Below, in pieces: positions 8,998-18,675 of a DNA stretch of 64,000 nucleotides. The notes under the pieces were generated by a model. It saw only the letters and a program-made list of their open reading frames with translations, had not been told where the DNA came from and ran no database searches. How positions within the stretch are numbered: the stretch's first letter is position 1; each line of letters starts with the position of its first letter. Made by a program: the position numbers and the translations under genes. The DNA is taken from assembly GCF_000711885.1 (NCBI RefSeq), contig NZ_JONK01000027.1, positions 17,368 through 81,367 of the forward strand. Direction: 5' to 3'. This DNA comes from Chromobacterium haemolyticum DSM 19808 (GTDB lineage: Bacteria > Pseudomonadota > Gammaproteobacteria > Burkholderiales > Chromobacteriaceae).

Positions 8998-9990
8998 TCA
9001 GCCTGGCTGCTGGGTTGGCGCCGGGCGGTAAGGCAGGCGGATGCGGGTGATGAAACGATCACCGTCCAGCCGGGCGCTGAGCGAGGCCTCGGCGTCGAAA
9101 TATAGCTCCAGCCGTTCGGCCAGGTTGTCCAGCGCCATATGGTGTCCGGGTGTGTCCGCGGCGGGTTCCGGGTTGACCGGGTTGCTCAGCGTCAGCTCCA
9201 GCAGTTGTTCATGCCGGCGCGCCTGGATGCGGATCTCGCCGCCGTCGGCCAGCCGTTCTATACCGTGGAACACCGCGTTTTCCACTAGCGGTTGCAGGAT
9301 CAGCGGCGGCAGCGCGGCGTCCAGCGGCGCTTGCACGTCCCAGCTCACTTGCAGGCGCGCGCCCAGCCGCTCGGCCTCGATCGCCAGATACATGGCCGCC
9401 AATTCGATTTCGCGGCCCAGCGTGGATTGTCGCGCCGGGTCGCCCAGTTGGGCGCGGAACAGGTCGGCCAGGTTTTCCAGCACCATTTCCGCCTTGTCCG
9501 GCTGTTTGCCGATCAGGGCGATGGCGGCGTTGAGGCTGTTGAACAGGAAATGAGGACGGATGCGGGCCTGCAACGCGATCAGCCGGGCCTCGGACAAGGC
9601 CGGGGACAGCGCGCGCGCGCGCAGATTGAGGTAGTGCTGCATCAGCCCGCCCACCGCGCCGGCCAGCAGCACCTGGCCCCAGGGCATGGGCGCCAGCGGG
9701 TTGAGCAGGCGGCCGCAGAAGGCGAAGGAGAGCAGACAGATGGCGGCGGCGGCCAGCGCGGCGCGGCGTCCGTGGTGGAGGCGGCGGCCCAGCAGGGCCA
9801 GCAGGCCCAGGCTAAGCAAGGCGCCGGGCACCAGCAGGCTGGACAGGCGCAGCAAGCGCCAGGGCAGCGGCTCTCCGCCGTCGTCCAGCAACAGGCCGCC
9901 CAGCAGGAACAAGCCCAGCAGCAGCAGCGCGCGCAGCAGCACGCCCAGGTTGCGGTAGTCGGGCAGGTCGGGCGGGGACGGTAGCGGCAT
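8998..9990 (-). CDS. algZ: AlgZ/FimS-like sensor histidine kinase (LytS type)
   Basis: Four membrane helices (about residues 18-120) precede an atypical kinase core. The H-box is QARIRPHFLFNSLNA with His147; the N-box ENAVFHGIE and a GHHMALDNLAERL G-box follow. This layout is that of AlgZ/FimS and LytS kinases, which phosphorylate LytTR regulators. It is divergent from argH, the arrangement also found for fimS and argH in Pseudomonas, but no algR-like gene follows; a TMEM175 gene does. I chose MPLPSPP at 9990; earlier in-frame starts run into the mobile repeat at 10029-10139. Confidence 0.78.
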   Translation of the reverse strand: MPLPSPPDLPDYRNLGVLLRALLLLGLFLLGGLLLDDGGEPLPWRLLRLSSLLVPGALLSLGLLALLGRRLHHGRRAALAAAAICLLSFAFCGRLLNPLAPMPWGQVLLAGAVGGLMQHYLNLRARALSPALSEARLIALQARIRPHFLFNSLNAAIALIGKQPDKAEMVLENLADLFRAQLGDPARQSTLGREIELAAMYLAIEAERLGARLQVSWDVQAPLDAALPPLILQPLVENAVFHGIERLADGGEIRIQARRHEQLLELTLSNPVNPEPAADTPGHHMALDNLAERLELYFDAEASLSARLDGDRFITRIRLPYRPAPTQQPG

Positions 9991-10028
9991 GGCGGCGCGG
10001 GGAGGAGCGAAATAGGATAGCCGCATTA

Positions 10029-10139
10029 GAGCGGCTAACAAAACTCCTGATGCTGCGTTGCGCCGACTTGCCGTACTCAAGTACTGCCTGCGTCGGCGCG
10101 CCTTGCCTCAGACGTGAAACTGACTTTTGTTAGCCGCTC
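10029..10139. repeat. MITE-like repeat, family A, copy 1
   Basis: A 111-base unit with perfect 15-base terminal inverted repeats (GAGCGGCTAACAAAA), flanked on both sides by TTA (10026-10028 and 10140-10142). It lies in the divergent promoter region of algZ and argH. The end sequence resembles the IS5-family end at 63675. Confidence 0.8.
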
Positions 10140-10268
10140 TTATAGCAAGGAAAACCCGCACTGGCCGAAGGCGCTCGCCGCTGGCATAGTAAGAGGTTCC
10201 CGGCGGCATTGCGCGTGTCCGGGGTTTCGCCAAGTTTTTCGTCCGCAGCCATCGTAGAAAGCATTGCC

Positions 10269-11654
10269 ATGCAAGATCAACACGCCTGGTCCGGCCGTTT
10301 CTCGGAGCCGGTATCCGAACTCGTCAAGAAATACACCGCCTCGGTGGATTTCGACCGACGACTGGCCGAATTCGACATTGAGGGCTCGCTGGCCCACGCC
10401 GCCATGTTGCAGCGCGCCGGCGTCCTGTCCGCCGAAGACCTGGAAGCGATCCGACGAGGCATGGGCGAAGTGCTGGACGATATCCGCGCAGGCCGCTTTG
10501 AGTGGAGCGTGGATCTGGAAGACGTGCACATGAACGTGGAACGCCGGCTCACCGACAAGATCGGCGACGCCGGCAAGCGCTTGCATACCGGCCGCAGCCG
10601 CAACGACCAAGTGGCCACCGATATCCGCCTGTGGCTGCGTGCGCAGATCGACGCCATCGTCGGCCTGATCGGCGAGCTGCAGCACAGCCTGCTGGACCTG
10701 GCCGAGCAGCACGCCGAAACCGTGTTGCCGGGCTTCACCCATTTGCAGGTGGCGCAGCCGGTGACCTTTGGCCACCACATGCTGGCCTACGCGGAAATGC
10801 TGGCGCGCGACGCCGAGCGGATGAGCGATTGCCGCAAGCGCGTCAACCGCCTGCCGCTGGGCGCGGCGGCGTTGGCCGGCACCACTTTCCCGATAGACCG
10901 TCATTACACCGCCCAACTGCTGGGTTTCGACGATGTTTGCCACAATTCGCTGGACGCGGTGTCCGACCGCGATTTCGCGATTGAATTCACCGCCGCCGCC
11001 AGCCTGGTGATGGTGCATCTGTCGCGGCTGTCCGAGGAGCTGATCCTGTGGATGAGCCCGCGCGTCGGCTTCATCGACATCGCCGACCGCTTCTGCACCG
11101 GCAGCTCCATCATGCCGCAGAAGAAAAACCCGGACGTGCCGGAGCTGGTGCGCGGCAAGTCCGGCCGCGTGGTGGGTCACCTGATTGCGCTGGTGACGCT
11201 GATGAAGGCGCAGCCGCTGGCTTACAACAAGGACAACCAGGAGGACAAGGAACCGCTGTTCGACACCGCGGACACCTTGATCGACACCTTGCGCATTTAC
11301 GCCGACATGATGCGCGGCGTCACCGTCAAGCCGGAGGCGATGCGCGCGGCGGTGCTGCAAGGCTTCGCCACCGCCACGGATCTGGCCGACTATCTGGTGA
11401 AGAAGGGCGTGCCCTTCCGCGATAGCCACGAGGTCGTGGCGCTGACGGTGCGTCACGCCGAGCAGCAGGGCGTTGACATCGCCGACCTATCTCTGGCCAA
11501 GCTGCGCGAGTTCTCGCCGCTGATCGAAGACGACGTGTTCGCCGTGCTGAGCCCGGAAGGCAGCCTGGCGCAGCGCGATCACGTGGGCGGCACCGCGCCG
11601 CGCCAGGTGCGCTTGCAGATCGAGCGCCATCGTCAACGCTTGCAGCCGCGTTAA
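10269..11654 (+). CDS. argH: Argininosuccinate lyase
   Basis: Catalyses the last step of arginine synthesis, cleaving argininosuccinate to arginine and fumarate. The fumarase/aspartase-superfamily signature [11 protein letters not shown] is intact, as are [12 protein letters not shown] and the catalytic His region [16 protein letters not shown] chose [14 protein letters not shown] at 10269 (461 residues, normal for ArgH); the 20 residues upstream in frame are not family-like. Monocistronic. The TAA stop directly abuts a family A repeat. Confidence 0.97.
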   Translation: MQDQHAWSGRFSEPVSELVKKYTASVDFDRRLAEFDIEGSLAHAAMLQRAGVLSAEDLEAIRRGMGEVLDDIRAGRFEWSVDLEDVHMNVERRLTDKIGDAGKRLHTGRSRNDQVATDIRLWLRAQIDAIVGLIGELQHSLLDLAEQHAETVLPGFTHLQVAQPVTFGHHMLAYAEMLARDAERMSDCRKRVNRLPLGAAALAGTTFPIDRHYTAQLLGFDDVCHNSLDAVSDRDFAIEFTAAASLVMVHLSRLSEELILWMSPRVGFIDIADRFCTGSSIMPQKKNPDVPELVRGKSGRVVGHLIALVTLMKAQPLAYNKDNQEDKEPLFDTADTLIDTLRIYADMMRGVTVKPEAMRAAVLQGFATATDLADYLVKKGVPFRDSHEVVALTVRHAEQQGVDIADLSLAKLREFSPLIEDDVFAVLSPEGSLAQRDHVGGTAPRQVRLQIERHRQRLQPR

Positions 11655-11752
11655 TACCCGCTAACACAACCCCTGATCCTGCGCGCCTTACGTGTACTGC
11701 CTGCGTTGGCGCGCCTTGGCTCAGGTTCTCTGCGCGGTTTTGTTAGCGGCTC
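11655..11752. repeat. MITE-like repeat, family A, copy 2
   Basis: A diverged, slightly shorter family A copy between CCCGCTAACACAAC and GGTTTTGTTAGCGGCTC. It starts immediately after the argH TAA stop codon and is directly followed by a family B copy. Confidence 0.7.
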
Positions 11753-11756
11753 TATA

Positions 11757-11897
11757 GAGCCTGTTCAAAGTCTCGCGAGCAAGGGCGAGACAAGGCGAAA
11801 ACGAGCGAAAAAGCGGAATGTGCGAGGGGCGCATGAGCATTTTGAGCTTGTACTCACCGTGCAACGCTCCACGAAGCGCAGCAGATTTCTAAACACC
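11757..11897. repeat. Repeat family B, copy at the argH 3' side
   Basis: It begins GAGCCTGTTCAAAGTCTCGC and aligns over about 140 bases with the reverse complement of 18676-18815. The distal end (GCAGCAGATTTCTAAACA) is degraded. It forms a tandem A+B unit with the preceding repeat. Confidence 0.65.
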
Positions 11898-11908
11898 ACG
11901 CATGGCTG

Positions 11909-11947
11909 TCGGGCCGCGCCCGCCCACCCTGGCGGCACGCGGCCCGA
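11909..11947. terminator. GC-rich hairpin, possible argH terminator
   Basis: TCGGGCCGCG (11909-11918) pairs perfectly with CGCGGCCCGA (11938-11947) around a 19-base loop. Only a weak T-rich stretch follows. The rest of the gap to 12254 has no recognisable gene; 11960-12040 is AT-rich. Confidence 0.4.
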
Positions 11948-12254
11948 TTGTGGCAATTTATATCAAACATAAGTCAATCAAAGACATTTTATTAAATAAA
12001 TCTTTCTAATTAGCTTTTCTGTCTTCGGCTAAACCGTTATCTTTAGCGCCAGACTTGCGGGAGCTTCGAAAAATCGCGATGGCGGCCGAGCACGCGCCGC
12101 GCGGCAATGCCCGCTCATCCCTCATCCTGGCAGTCCCCGTCCATCCATGCTGTTCTCGCCAGCGCCAGCCGTGTCGCGGATTGGCGCGCGTCGTCATGGC
12201 CGGGCGCCGGGCTGCTTCTTGTCATTCAGTCACTCAGTCACGCCGGGGAACAAT

Positions 12255-13862
12255 GTGTTTTGTCGCCATCGCTTCCGTCACCTGATCAGCCGAGGCAATC
12301 AGTTCCGCGGCAGCCTCAACGCCGCGGAATGGGCCTTGGTCTTGCTGGTGGCCGTGTTGCCGGCGGCAATAGGCCTGCCCTTGACCTGGAACCGCTACCA
12401 GCTGGATGTGCAGGCGCAGCTGCAAAGCGCCGCGGGGCGCGCGGTCAATTCTGTGGACCGGGTGTTTGGTCAGGTGGATCGCTCGCTGCGCGAAGCCGCG
12501 CCGCTGGCTGGCCTGCCCTGCGCGCAGGCGCGCGGGAAACTGGTGTCGCTGGCGGCTTTCGACCCCTATATCCGCTCGCTGGGGCTGCTGGACGGGCGCC
12601 GCCTGTATTGCACTTCGGTGCTGGGCGCGCAGGACACGGTGCTGCCCTTCACTCCATCGGCGCCGCAACAGCTGATCCATCGCCAGGGTTCCGGCCCCTT
12701 GTATCCCAAGCGCCCCTTCCTGATGCGTTCTTTGCTGGGGGAGCGGGGGCAGGGCATTGTCGCCAGCGTGGAGCTGGCCTATTTCAGCCCCTTGCTGCCC
12801 TGGCAGGCCGACGACGGCCACAGCGGCTCGCTGCTGGTGTTGAACCATAAGGAAGCGGTGCAATCCACCTTGCCGGGCGTCGCCGAGGTGCCGGGCAGCG
12901 CGGTGCTGCGCGTGATCGCGGCGTCTCGGCACTATCCGCTGGCGGTGCACAGCTGGGTGGACTCCGAGTACCTGTGGCGCGGCGCGTCGGCGCGCCTGCT
13001 GCGCGCCTTGCTGCTGTTGCTGCCGGTGGGCGTGGTGGGGGCGGCCCTGCTGCTGGGCTATTTGCGCAAGCGCGGCTCGGTCAGCGGGGAGATACTGCTG
13101 GCTTTGCGCAATCAGGAGTTCCTGCCTTACTACCAGCCGGTGTTCGACGCTTGCGGCCATCGCTGCATGGGGGTGGAAGTGTTGCTGCGCTGGCAGCATC
13201 CGCGCCAGGGCCTGGCGCCGCCGGATCTGTTCATCCCGGTGGCGGAAGCTTCCGGCATGATCATCCAGATTACCCGCTACCTGATGCGGCGGGTGGCCGC
13301 GGACATGGAGTCGCTATCCTTGCCCGACTGTTTCTTTGTCGCGCTCAATCTGTCGCCCAGCCATTTGCAACATGCGCAGCTGGTGGAGGATTGCCAGGCG
13401 TTTTTGCAACACTTCTCGAAGACGCCGCCGCGCTTGGTGCTGGAAGTGACCGAGCGCGAGCCTATCCGGGTGACGCCGCAAAGCCAGCAGGTGATGGCCG
13501 AGCTGCGGCGGATGCGGGTGCAGATCGCCATCGACGACTTCGGCACCGGCCACAGCAGCTTGGCGGAACTCAACCGCATTCACGCCGACCATCTGAAGAT
13601 AGACCGCGTGTTCGTGGCGGCGATAGGCAGTGACTCCATCGCCAACCGCATTCTGGAAATGATCATCGACCTGGCCAAGCAACTGCGCATCTCCATGGTG
13701 GCAGAGGGGGTGGAAACCGAACAACAACGCGCCTATCTACAGCAAAGCGGCGTGCATTACCTGCAGGGCTATCTGCTGGCGCGGCCGATGCCGCTGGAGC
13801 AGTTGCGCGATTTTCTGTGGGGACGGCGTGCGTCCTTGGCGGAGGGCCAGGCGGCTCCCTGA
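12255..13862 (+). CDS. CSS-motif/EAL-domain cyclic-di-GMP phosphodiesterase
   Basis: A membrane-bound c-di-GMP phosphodiesterase of the PdeB/PdeC type. A membrane helix at about residues 23-42 is followed by a periplasmic CSS domain with two Cys (GLPCAQ and LYCTS), a second helix (ALLLLLPVGVV) and a cytosolic EAL domain. The EAL motif reads EVL (GVEVLLRWQHP), keeping the catalytic Glu; NLSPSHL, DDFGTGHSSL and AEGVE are intact, so it is probably active. I prefer the GTG at 12255 (GGGGAA upstream); an ATG at 12147 in the same frame would add 36 non-membrane residues. CSS domains sense periplasmic redox state in characterised homologues. Confidence 0.85.
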   Translation: MFCRHRFRHLISRGNQFRGSLNAAEWALVLLVAVLPAAIGLPLTWNRYQLDVQAQLQSAAGRAVNSVDRVFGQVDRSLREAAPLAGLPCAQARGKLVSLAAFDPYIRSLGLLDGRRLYCTSVLGAQDTVLPFTPSAPQQLIHRQGSGPLYPKRPFLMRSLLGERGQGIVASVELAYFSPLLPWQADDGHSGSLLVLNHKEAVQSTLPGVAEVPGSAVLRVIAASRHYPLAVHSWVDSEYLWRGASARLLRALLLLLPVGVVGAALLLGYLRKRGSVSGEILLALRNQEFLPYYQPVFDACGHRCMGVEVLLRWQHPRQGLAPPDLFIPVAEASGMIIQITRYLMRRVAADMESLSLPDCFFVALNLSPSHLQHAQLVEDCQAFLQHFSKTPPRLVLEVTEREPIRVTPQSQQVMAELRRMRVQIAIDDFGTGHSSLAELNRIHADHLKIDRVFVAAIGSDSIANRILEMIIDLAKQLRISMVAEGVETEQQRAYLQQSGVHYLQGYLLARPMPLEQLRDFLWGRRASLAEGQAAP

Positions 13863-13982
13863 GTAAAAAATGCGCAATAAACGAACACTATTGGCCGATA
13901 TCAAGCCGGAATAGTGGTTCTGTTTGCCGCTGACCCGCAAAATATGTTACTAAAGTGACGTGATTTTCGATTCCGAATAGTT

Positions 13983-14750
13983 ATGAGCCGCTCACCCCGT
14001 CACGACAAGATTCTGCAGCTGGTCCGCGAAAACGGCTTCATGCCGATCGAAGAGCTGGCCAGACTGCTCGATGTCACCCCGCAAACCATTCGCCGCGATA
14101 TCAACCAGCTGTGCGAGGCCAATTTGTTGCGCCGTTACCACGGCGGCGCCGCCTTGGGCAGCAGTGTGGAGAATGAGGACTATTTCGCGCGCAAAGGAAA
14201 ATTCCAGAGCGAAAAAGCGCATATCGCGGACATGATCGCCAGCAGCATTCCCGATCATGCCTCGCTGTTCATGAGCATAGGCACCACCATAGAGGCGGTG
14301 GCCCAGGCGCTGACCAGCACGCACAAAGGCTTGCGGGTGATCACCAACAACATTCACGTTGCCTCCATCATGTCCACCAATCCGGATTTCACGGTGATGA
14401 TCACCTCCGGCACGGTGCGCGCGTCCGACGGCGGCATCACCGGCGTGGCCACGCTGGACTTCATCAATCAGTTCAAGGTGGATTACGCCATCATCGGCGT
14501 ATCCGGCATTGAACCGGACGGCTCGTTGCTGGACTTCGATTACCGCGAAGTGCGGGTGGCGCAGGCGATGATGTCCAACGCCCGTCACCGCTATCTGGCT
14601 GCGGATCACAGCAAGTTTGGCCGCAACGCCTTGGTGCGCATGGGCCACATCAGCGAATTCCACACCGTGTTCACCGACTCGCTGCCGCCGGAGCCGGTAA
14701 CCAAGCTGCTGGAAGAGCAGGGCGTGCGCCTGGTGTTGACCGAGGCCTGA
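13983..14750 (+). CDS. glpR: DeoR-family repressor, GlpR-like
   Basis: A 255-residue transcription factor with an N-terminal DeoR helix-turn-helix (LARLLDVTPQTIRRDINQL, residues ~23-41) and a C-terminal sugar-phosphate-binding domain. Long stretches resemble E. coli GlpR, including GTTIEAVAQAL, VITNNIHVA, DGGITGVATLDFI and DHSKFGRNA, which supports repression of glycerol-3-phosphate genes. No glp structural genes lie in the window, so it would act in trans. Monocistronic, with a family B palindrome and a terminator downstream. Confidence 0.83.
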   Translation: MSRSPRHDKILQLVRENGFMPIEELARLLDVTPQTIRRDINQLCEANLLRRYHGGAALGSSVENEDYFARKGKFQSEKAHIADMIASSIPDHASLFMSIGTTIEAVAQALTSTHKGLRVITNNIHVASIMSTNPDFTVMITSGTVRASDGGITGVATLDFINQFKVDYAIIGVSGIEPDGSLLDFDYREVRVAQAMMSNARHRYLAADHSKFGRNALVRMGHISEFHTVFTDSLPPEPVTKLLEEQGVRLVLTEA

Positions 14751-14764
14751 TGACCCGCGTGTAA

Positions 14765-14812
14765 GAGCCTGTTTACGATCTCGCTCTTGCTCGCGAGACC
14801 TTGAACAGGCTC
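14765..14812. repeat. Short palindromic copy of repeat family B
   Basis: A 48-base unit, GAGCCTGTTTACGATCTCGC facing its own complement GCGAGACCTTGAACAGGCTC, preceded by TAA. It is essentially the two family B ends joined together and could fold in RNA downstream of glpR. Confidence 0.65.
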
Positions 14813-14824
14813 TGAGCGTGCGCG

Positions 14825-14860
14825 AAAAAAGCCGGAGCGTCCTTGACGCCCCGGCTTTTT
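14825..14860. terminator. Bidirectional terminator between glpR and the GGDEF gene
   Basis: AAAAAAGCCGG-A-GCGTC pairs with GACGC-CCCGGCTTTTT. There is a T run on either strand, so it can serve both convergent genes. Confidence 0.8.
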
Positions 14861-14877
14861 CATTGCCCGAGCCAGGC

Positions 14878-16467
14878 TCAGCCCGGCATGGTTTCCACCC
14901 GGTTGCGGCCGTTGGCCTTGGCCCGGTACAGCATTTCGTCGGCCTGCTGCACCAGCTCCGTGCTGCTGCCGGCGGTATCCAGCGAGCTGATGCCCACGCT
15001 GAAGGTTTGACGGAAATCGCCGTCCGGCGCGCGTTGCTGGATCTGGCTGAAGTCCTGACGCAATTGGTCCATCAGTTCACGCGCCTGCGTCTGATTCGTG
15101 CTTGGCAGCACGATGGCGAACTCCTCTCCGCCGTAGCGGCCCACCAGGTCGCTGCTGCGCAGCCGCTCCTTGAGAAAGCGCGCCAGATTGATCAGCAGCT
15201 CGTCGCCGGCCGGGTGACCGTGGCTGTCGTTGATGGTTTTGAAGAAGTCCAGATCCAGCATGGCCAGCGATAACGGCCGTTGATCGCGGCGCGCGCGCTG
15301 GATGCTGTACTCCAGCTGACCGTGCAGATGGGAGTGATTGAGCAGGCCGGTGAGGCTGTCGTTGATGATGTAGGAGCGCAGCTTGCGGTAACGGCGCGCG
15401 CGGTTGATCACGGTGACGATCAGCTCCTCCGGCGCCACAGGCTTGGTCAGGAAGCCGTCTATGCCCAGGGTCAGCGCGTCCAGCTGCACCGCCTGGCGCT
15501 TTTCCACCGACAGGAACACCACGGGGATGCCGTCCAGCAGCCGTTGCTGACGGATCACCTTGGCCAGCTCCATGCCGCTGCATTGCGGCATGTACATGTC
15601 CATCAGGATCAGGTCCGGGCGGAACTGCTCTATCATGTCCAGCACCCGTTCCGGCTGCGTCTCCTCGCGGGTTTCCACCCCCTGGGCGTTGAGCACGCTG
15701 GAGTAGAGCCCGGCCAGCGACTCCATGTCTTCCACGATCAGCACGCGCAGGGGCTCGCGCTTCTCGCCCAAATCTCCAAAGCTCAGCTGGTCTATCAGCT
15801 GATGCGCCTGCAGCGGCCAGTCCAGCAGGCTGCCGGCGCCGGCCCGCACCGCCGCCAGCCTCGCCTGGAAATCGTGCCGCGGCGAGGTCAGGATCAGCGG
15901 ACAGATGCTGCTGATGGTGGGCGCCAGCAAGAGGATGGGGTCGTTGGCGGCGAATTCGGTGAAGGCCACCACGGCTTCCGGCGCCATGTCCTGCAAGGCT
16001 TGGGCCAGTTTGGCCGCCTGCTGGATCACTTTGGCGTGAATGCCGTAGCAGGACAACTGCTGGATCAACGGCGTGGCGTCCACATCCTGCGGCAGCCATA
16101 GATAAAGGGTGACCAAGTCGCCGCCCAGCAGCTTGTCGTAGTCGATCTCCGGCAGGCCGTCCTTGCGTTCCATCATGCCCAGTTGGCTGACCAGGCCCAG
16201 GTGGTGACGCAGGCGGTTGTAGCGCTCGCTTTCCGACGGCGCGGTCTGCGGTTGCTGGATCCAGCCCTGCAGCAAGCGCGACAGGGTCTGGATTTCTCCC
16301 GTGATTTCGTTGAGGTCCTGCTCGCGCACCATATCTTCCAGCCGCAGGATCAGCGACAGCAGGTGAGCGGCCAGCGGTCGTTCCCAGCGAGTGACCAGCA
16401 GGTGGCCGATGCGATCGATTTCCTGTGCCAGATGCACGCGTTGTTTGAAAGCCTGATGTTGCGACAT
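14878..16467 (-). CDS. Response regulator with C-terminal GGDEF (diguanylate cyclase)
   Basis: About 529 residues. The N-terminal third (to ~235) is helical and unassigned. A REC domain follows (LRVLIVEDMESLA; phospho-acceptor Asp in PDLILMDMYMP; Lys in FLTKPVAP), then a GGDEF domain with active-site GRYGGEEFAIVLP and substrate loop NDSHGHPAGDELL, so it should make cyclic-di-GMP. I chose the ATG at 16467, with GGGGAA about 10 bases upstream. No RxxD product-inhibition site is visible just before GGEEF. No cognate kinase is adjacent. Confidence 0.87.
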   Translation of the reverse strand: MSQHQAFKQRVHLAQEIDRIGHLLVTRWERPLAAHLLSLILRLEDMVREQDLNEITGEIQTLSRLLQGWIQQPQTAPSESERYNRLRHHLGLVSQLGMMERKDGLPEIDYDKLLGGDLVTLYLWLPQDVDATPLIQQLSCYGIHAKVIQQAAKLAQALQDMAPEAVVAFTEFAANDPILLLAPTISSICPLILTSPRHDFQARLAAVRAGAGSLLDWPLQAHQLIDQLSFGDLGEKREPLRVLIVEDMESLAGLYSSVLNAQGVETREETQPERVLDMIEQFRPDLILMDMYMPQCSGMELAKVIRQQRLLDGIPVVFLSVEKRQAVQLDALTLGIDGFLTKPVAPEELIVTVINRARRYRKLRSYIINDSLTGLLNHSHLHGQLEYSIQRARRDQRPLSLAMLDLDFFKTINDSHGHPAGDELLINLARFLKERLRSSDLVGRYGGEEFAIVLPSTNQTQARELMDQLRQDFSQIQQRAPDGDFRQTFSVGISSLDTAGSSTELVQQADEMLYRAKANGRNRVETMPG

Positions 16468-16537
16468 GGTCAAGTGTTCCCCGGTGGACCCGGTTGTCCG
16501 ATATTCAAGTTCTGAAGCCGCGCCTTGGGCGCGCTGT

Positions 16538-16543
16538 TATAAT
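16538..16543 (+). promoter_or_regulatory. Probable -10 element of the RNB gene
   Basis: A perfect TATAAT lies 38 bases before the chosen ATG at 16581. No good -35 hexamer is seen at standard spacing, so this rests on the -10 alone. Confidence 0.4.
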
Positions 16544-16580
16544 TCGCCGTTGGATTGCAACGGCCTGGCAAAAATTTTTA

Positions 16581-18491
16581 ATGAACGTTTTTTACGAAGA
16601 GAGCGGCGGCTTTAAGGTCGGCAGCATCGTTTCGCGCAATGACGCTAGTCTGCAAGTGGATACCCAGCATGGCAAGCGCGCCAAGATCAAGGCTGCGAAT
16701 GTTTTTCTGGAGTTTAGCTCCGCATTGGGCGATTTTCTGCCCATGGTAGAGCAACTTGCCGCGGATATTGACCTGGATTTCCTGTGGGAATGCTGCCCGG
16801 ACGACGAGTTCGGCTATGAGGCGTTGGCGGCCGATTACTGGGGCCGCGCGCCGTCGGCGGCGGAGGCCGCCGCCATCGTGTCGCGTCTGTACGGCGCGCC
16901 GATGTATTTCTACAAAAAGGGCAAGGGCCGCTACAAGAAGGCGCCGGAAGACGCGCTGAAGGCAGCGCTGGCCGGGCTGGAACGCAAAAAGCGCGAACAG
17001 GAGCAGATCGACCTGTGGGTGGCGGAGCTGAAAGCCGGCCAACTGCCGGAGGCGATCCGCAGCCAGTTGATGACGTTGTTGTGGAAACCCGACAAGAACA
17101 CGCTGGAGTTCAAAGCCTTTGACCAGGCCGCGCGCGAACTGAGCCTGCCGCCGCTGCGGCTGGCGGACAAGGTGGGCGGCATCTCTTCGGTGCCGGACTA
17201 CCTGATGGCCGGTTTCATGCTGGAGTTCTTCCCCAAGGGCCGCGGTTTCGGCAAGTACGAGCTGCCGGCGTTGCCGGAGGACTTGCCCTTGTCGCCGGTG
17301 CGCGCCTTCTCCATCGACGACGCCAACACCACCGAGATCGACGATGCGCTGTCGGTGCAGGACTTGCCTAACGGCAATAAGCGCGTGGGCATCCACATCG
17401 CCGCGCCGTCGCTGGGGATAGAGATCGGCTCTCCGCTGGAGAAGCTGGTGCTGTCCCGCCTGTCCACCGTGTATTTCCCCGGCGACAAGATCACCATGTT
17501 GCCGGACGATCTGGTGGAGATGTTCACCCTGAAGGAAGGACACGATTGCCCGGCGCTGAGCCTCTATGTGGAGGTGACGCCGGAGTTCGAGCCGGTCGCC
17601 TACGAAAACCGCATCGAAAAGGTGCATATCGCCGCCAACCTGCGCCACGCCGCGCTGGAGCAGTTCTTCAACGAAGAGACGCTGGCTTGCGATCCGGGCG
17701 TGGACTATCCGTTCAAGCAGGAGCTGATCTGGTTCTGGCAGTTCGCCGAGGCCTTGGAGAAGCGCCGCGGCAAATACGATCCGACCCGGCCGGTGCAGAT
17801 GGACTACAACTTCGACGTAGTCGACGGCAAGGTGTTGATCACCCTGCGCAAACGCGGCGCGCCGATGGACAAGCTGGTGTCCGAGCTGATGATCCTGGCC
17901 AACAGCGAGTGGGGCCGGATGCTGGCCGAGGCCGACATCCCCGGCATGTACCGCGCGCAGAGCATGGGCAAGGTGAGGATGACCACGCGGCCGGAGCCGC
18001 ACACCGGCTTGGGCGTGGCCCAGTACGCGTGGGCCACGTCGCCGTTGCGCCGCGCCACCGACTTCATCAACCAGCGCCAGCTGATGTCGATGATCCGCGA
18101 GGAGAAGCCGCAGTTCGAGCAGGGCGACGCGATGTTGTTCGCCATCCTGCGCGATTTCGACACCACTTACTCCGCCTACCTGGGCTTCCAGGACCGGATG
18201 GAGCATTTCTGGTGCCTGCGCTGGTTCAGCCAGGAAGGGGTGTCCGACCCCACCGCCACCTTCATCAAGGAGGACTTGGTGCGCATCGACGGCTTGCCGA
18301 TGCGGGTGCGTATCCCGGGCCTGCCGGAACTGGCGCGCGGCGACCGCATCCAGCTGGCCGTGATTCGCATCGACGAGTTGATGCAGGAGATCGAGCTGCG
18401 CTGCGTCGGAGTGCTCGGCCATGTGGATGCCGCCGAGGATGAAGAGACCGAAGCGGAGACAACCGGCGAGGTGGGCGGCCAGGCCGGCTGA
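16581..18491 (+). CDS. RNB-domain exoribonuclease (RNase II family)
   Basis: A 636-residue 3'-5' exoribonuclease of the RNase II/R superfamily. The RNB core starts around residue 240 (VRAFSIDDANTTEIDDALSV), with the metal-binding Asp cluster in SIDDANTTEIDDA, and continues through RPEPHTGLGVAQYAWATSPL and RRATDFINQRQL. No C-terminal S1 domain is obvious. The N-terminal ~230 residues are specific to a proteobacterial subgroup, so the rnb or rnr symbol is withheld. I chose MNVFYEESGGFKVG at 16581; no clear Shine-Dalgarno is present. Confidence 0.85.
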   Translation: MNVFYEESGGFKVGSIVSRNDASLQVDTQHGKRAKIKAANVFLEFSSALGDFLPMVEQLAADIDLDFLWECCPDDEFGYEALAADYWGRAPSAAEAAAIVSRLYGAPMYFYKKGKGRYKKAPEDALKAALAGLERKKREQEQIDLWVAELKAGQLPEAIRSQLMTLLWKPDKNTLEFKAFDQAARELSLPPLRLADKVGGISSVPDYLMAGFMLEFFPKGRGFGKYELPALPEDLPLSPVRAFSIDDANTTEIDDALSVQDLPNGNKRVGIHIAAPSLGIEIGSPLEKLVLSRLSTVYFPGDKITMLPDDLVEMFTLKEGHDCPALSLYVEVTPEFEPVAYENRIEKVHIAANLRHAALEQFFNEETLACDPGVDYPFKQELIWFWQFAEALEKRRGKYDPTRPVQMDYNFDVVDGKVLITLRKRGAPMDKLVSELMILANSEWGRMLAEADIPGMYRAQSMGKVRMTTRPEPHTGLGVAQYAWATSPLRRATDFINQRQLMSMIREEKPQFEQGDAMLFAILRDFDTTYSAYLGFQDRMEHFWCLRWFSQEGVSDPTATFIKEDLVRIDGLPMRVRIPGLPELARGDRIQLAVIRIDELMQEIELRCVGVLGHVDAAEDEETEAETTGEVGGQAG

Positions 18492-18512
18492 GTCCGCCAT
18501 GCGAGACGTGAG

Positions 18513-18538
18513 AAAAGGCGGCCCAGGCCGCCTTTTTT
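18513..18538 (+). terminator. Rho-independent terminator of the RNB gene
   Basis: AAAAGGCGGC pairs with GCCGCCTTTT around CCAG, with six T residues, 22 bases after the stop codon. Confidence 0.85.
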
Positions 18539-18560
18539 GCGTCCGGCTGGATGGTGCTTT

Positions 18561-18672
18561 GAGTGGCTGGCAAAACTCAGTTTTACGGCTGAGGCAAGGC
18601 GCGCCGACTCAGACAGTACATTGAGTACGGCAAGTTGGCGCAACGCGGCATCAGGGGTTTTGTTAGCCGCTC
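18561..18672. repeat. MITE-like repeat, family A, copy 3
   Basis: A family A unit in the opposite orientation to copy 1. The left end is degenerate (GAGTGGCTGGCAAAA) and the right end intact (TTTTGTTAGCCGCTC followed by TTA at 18673-18675). It directly abuts a family B copy. Confidence 0.75.
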
Positions 18673-18675
18673 TTA

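Noticed and set aside
16578..18500. A 640-codon minus-strand frame opposite the RNB gene
   Set aside because: His/Gln/Arg-rich antisense translation of a well-supported gene.
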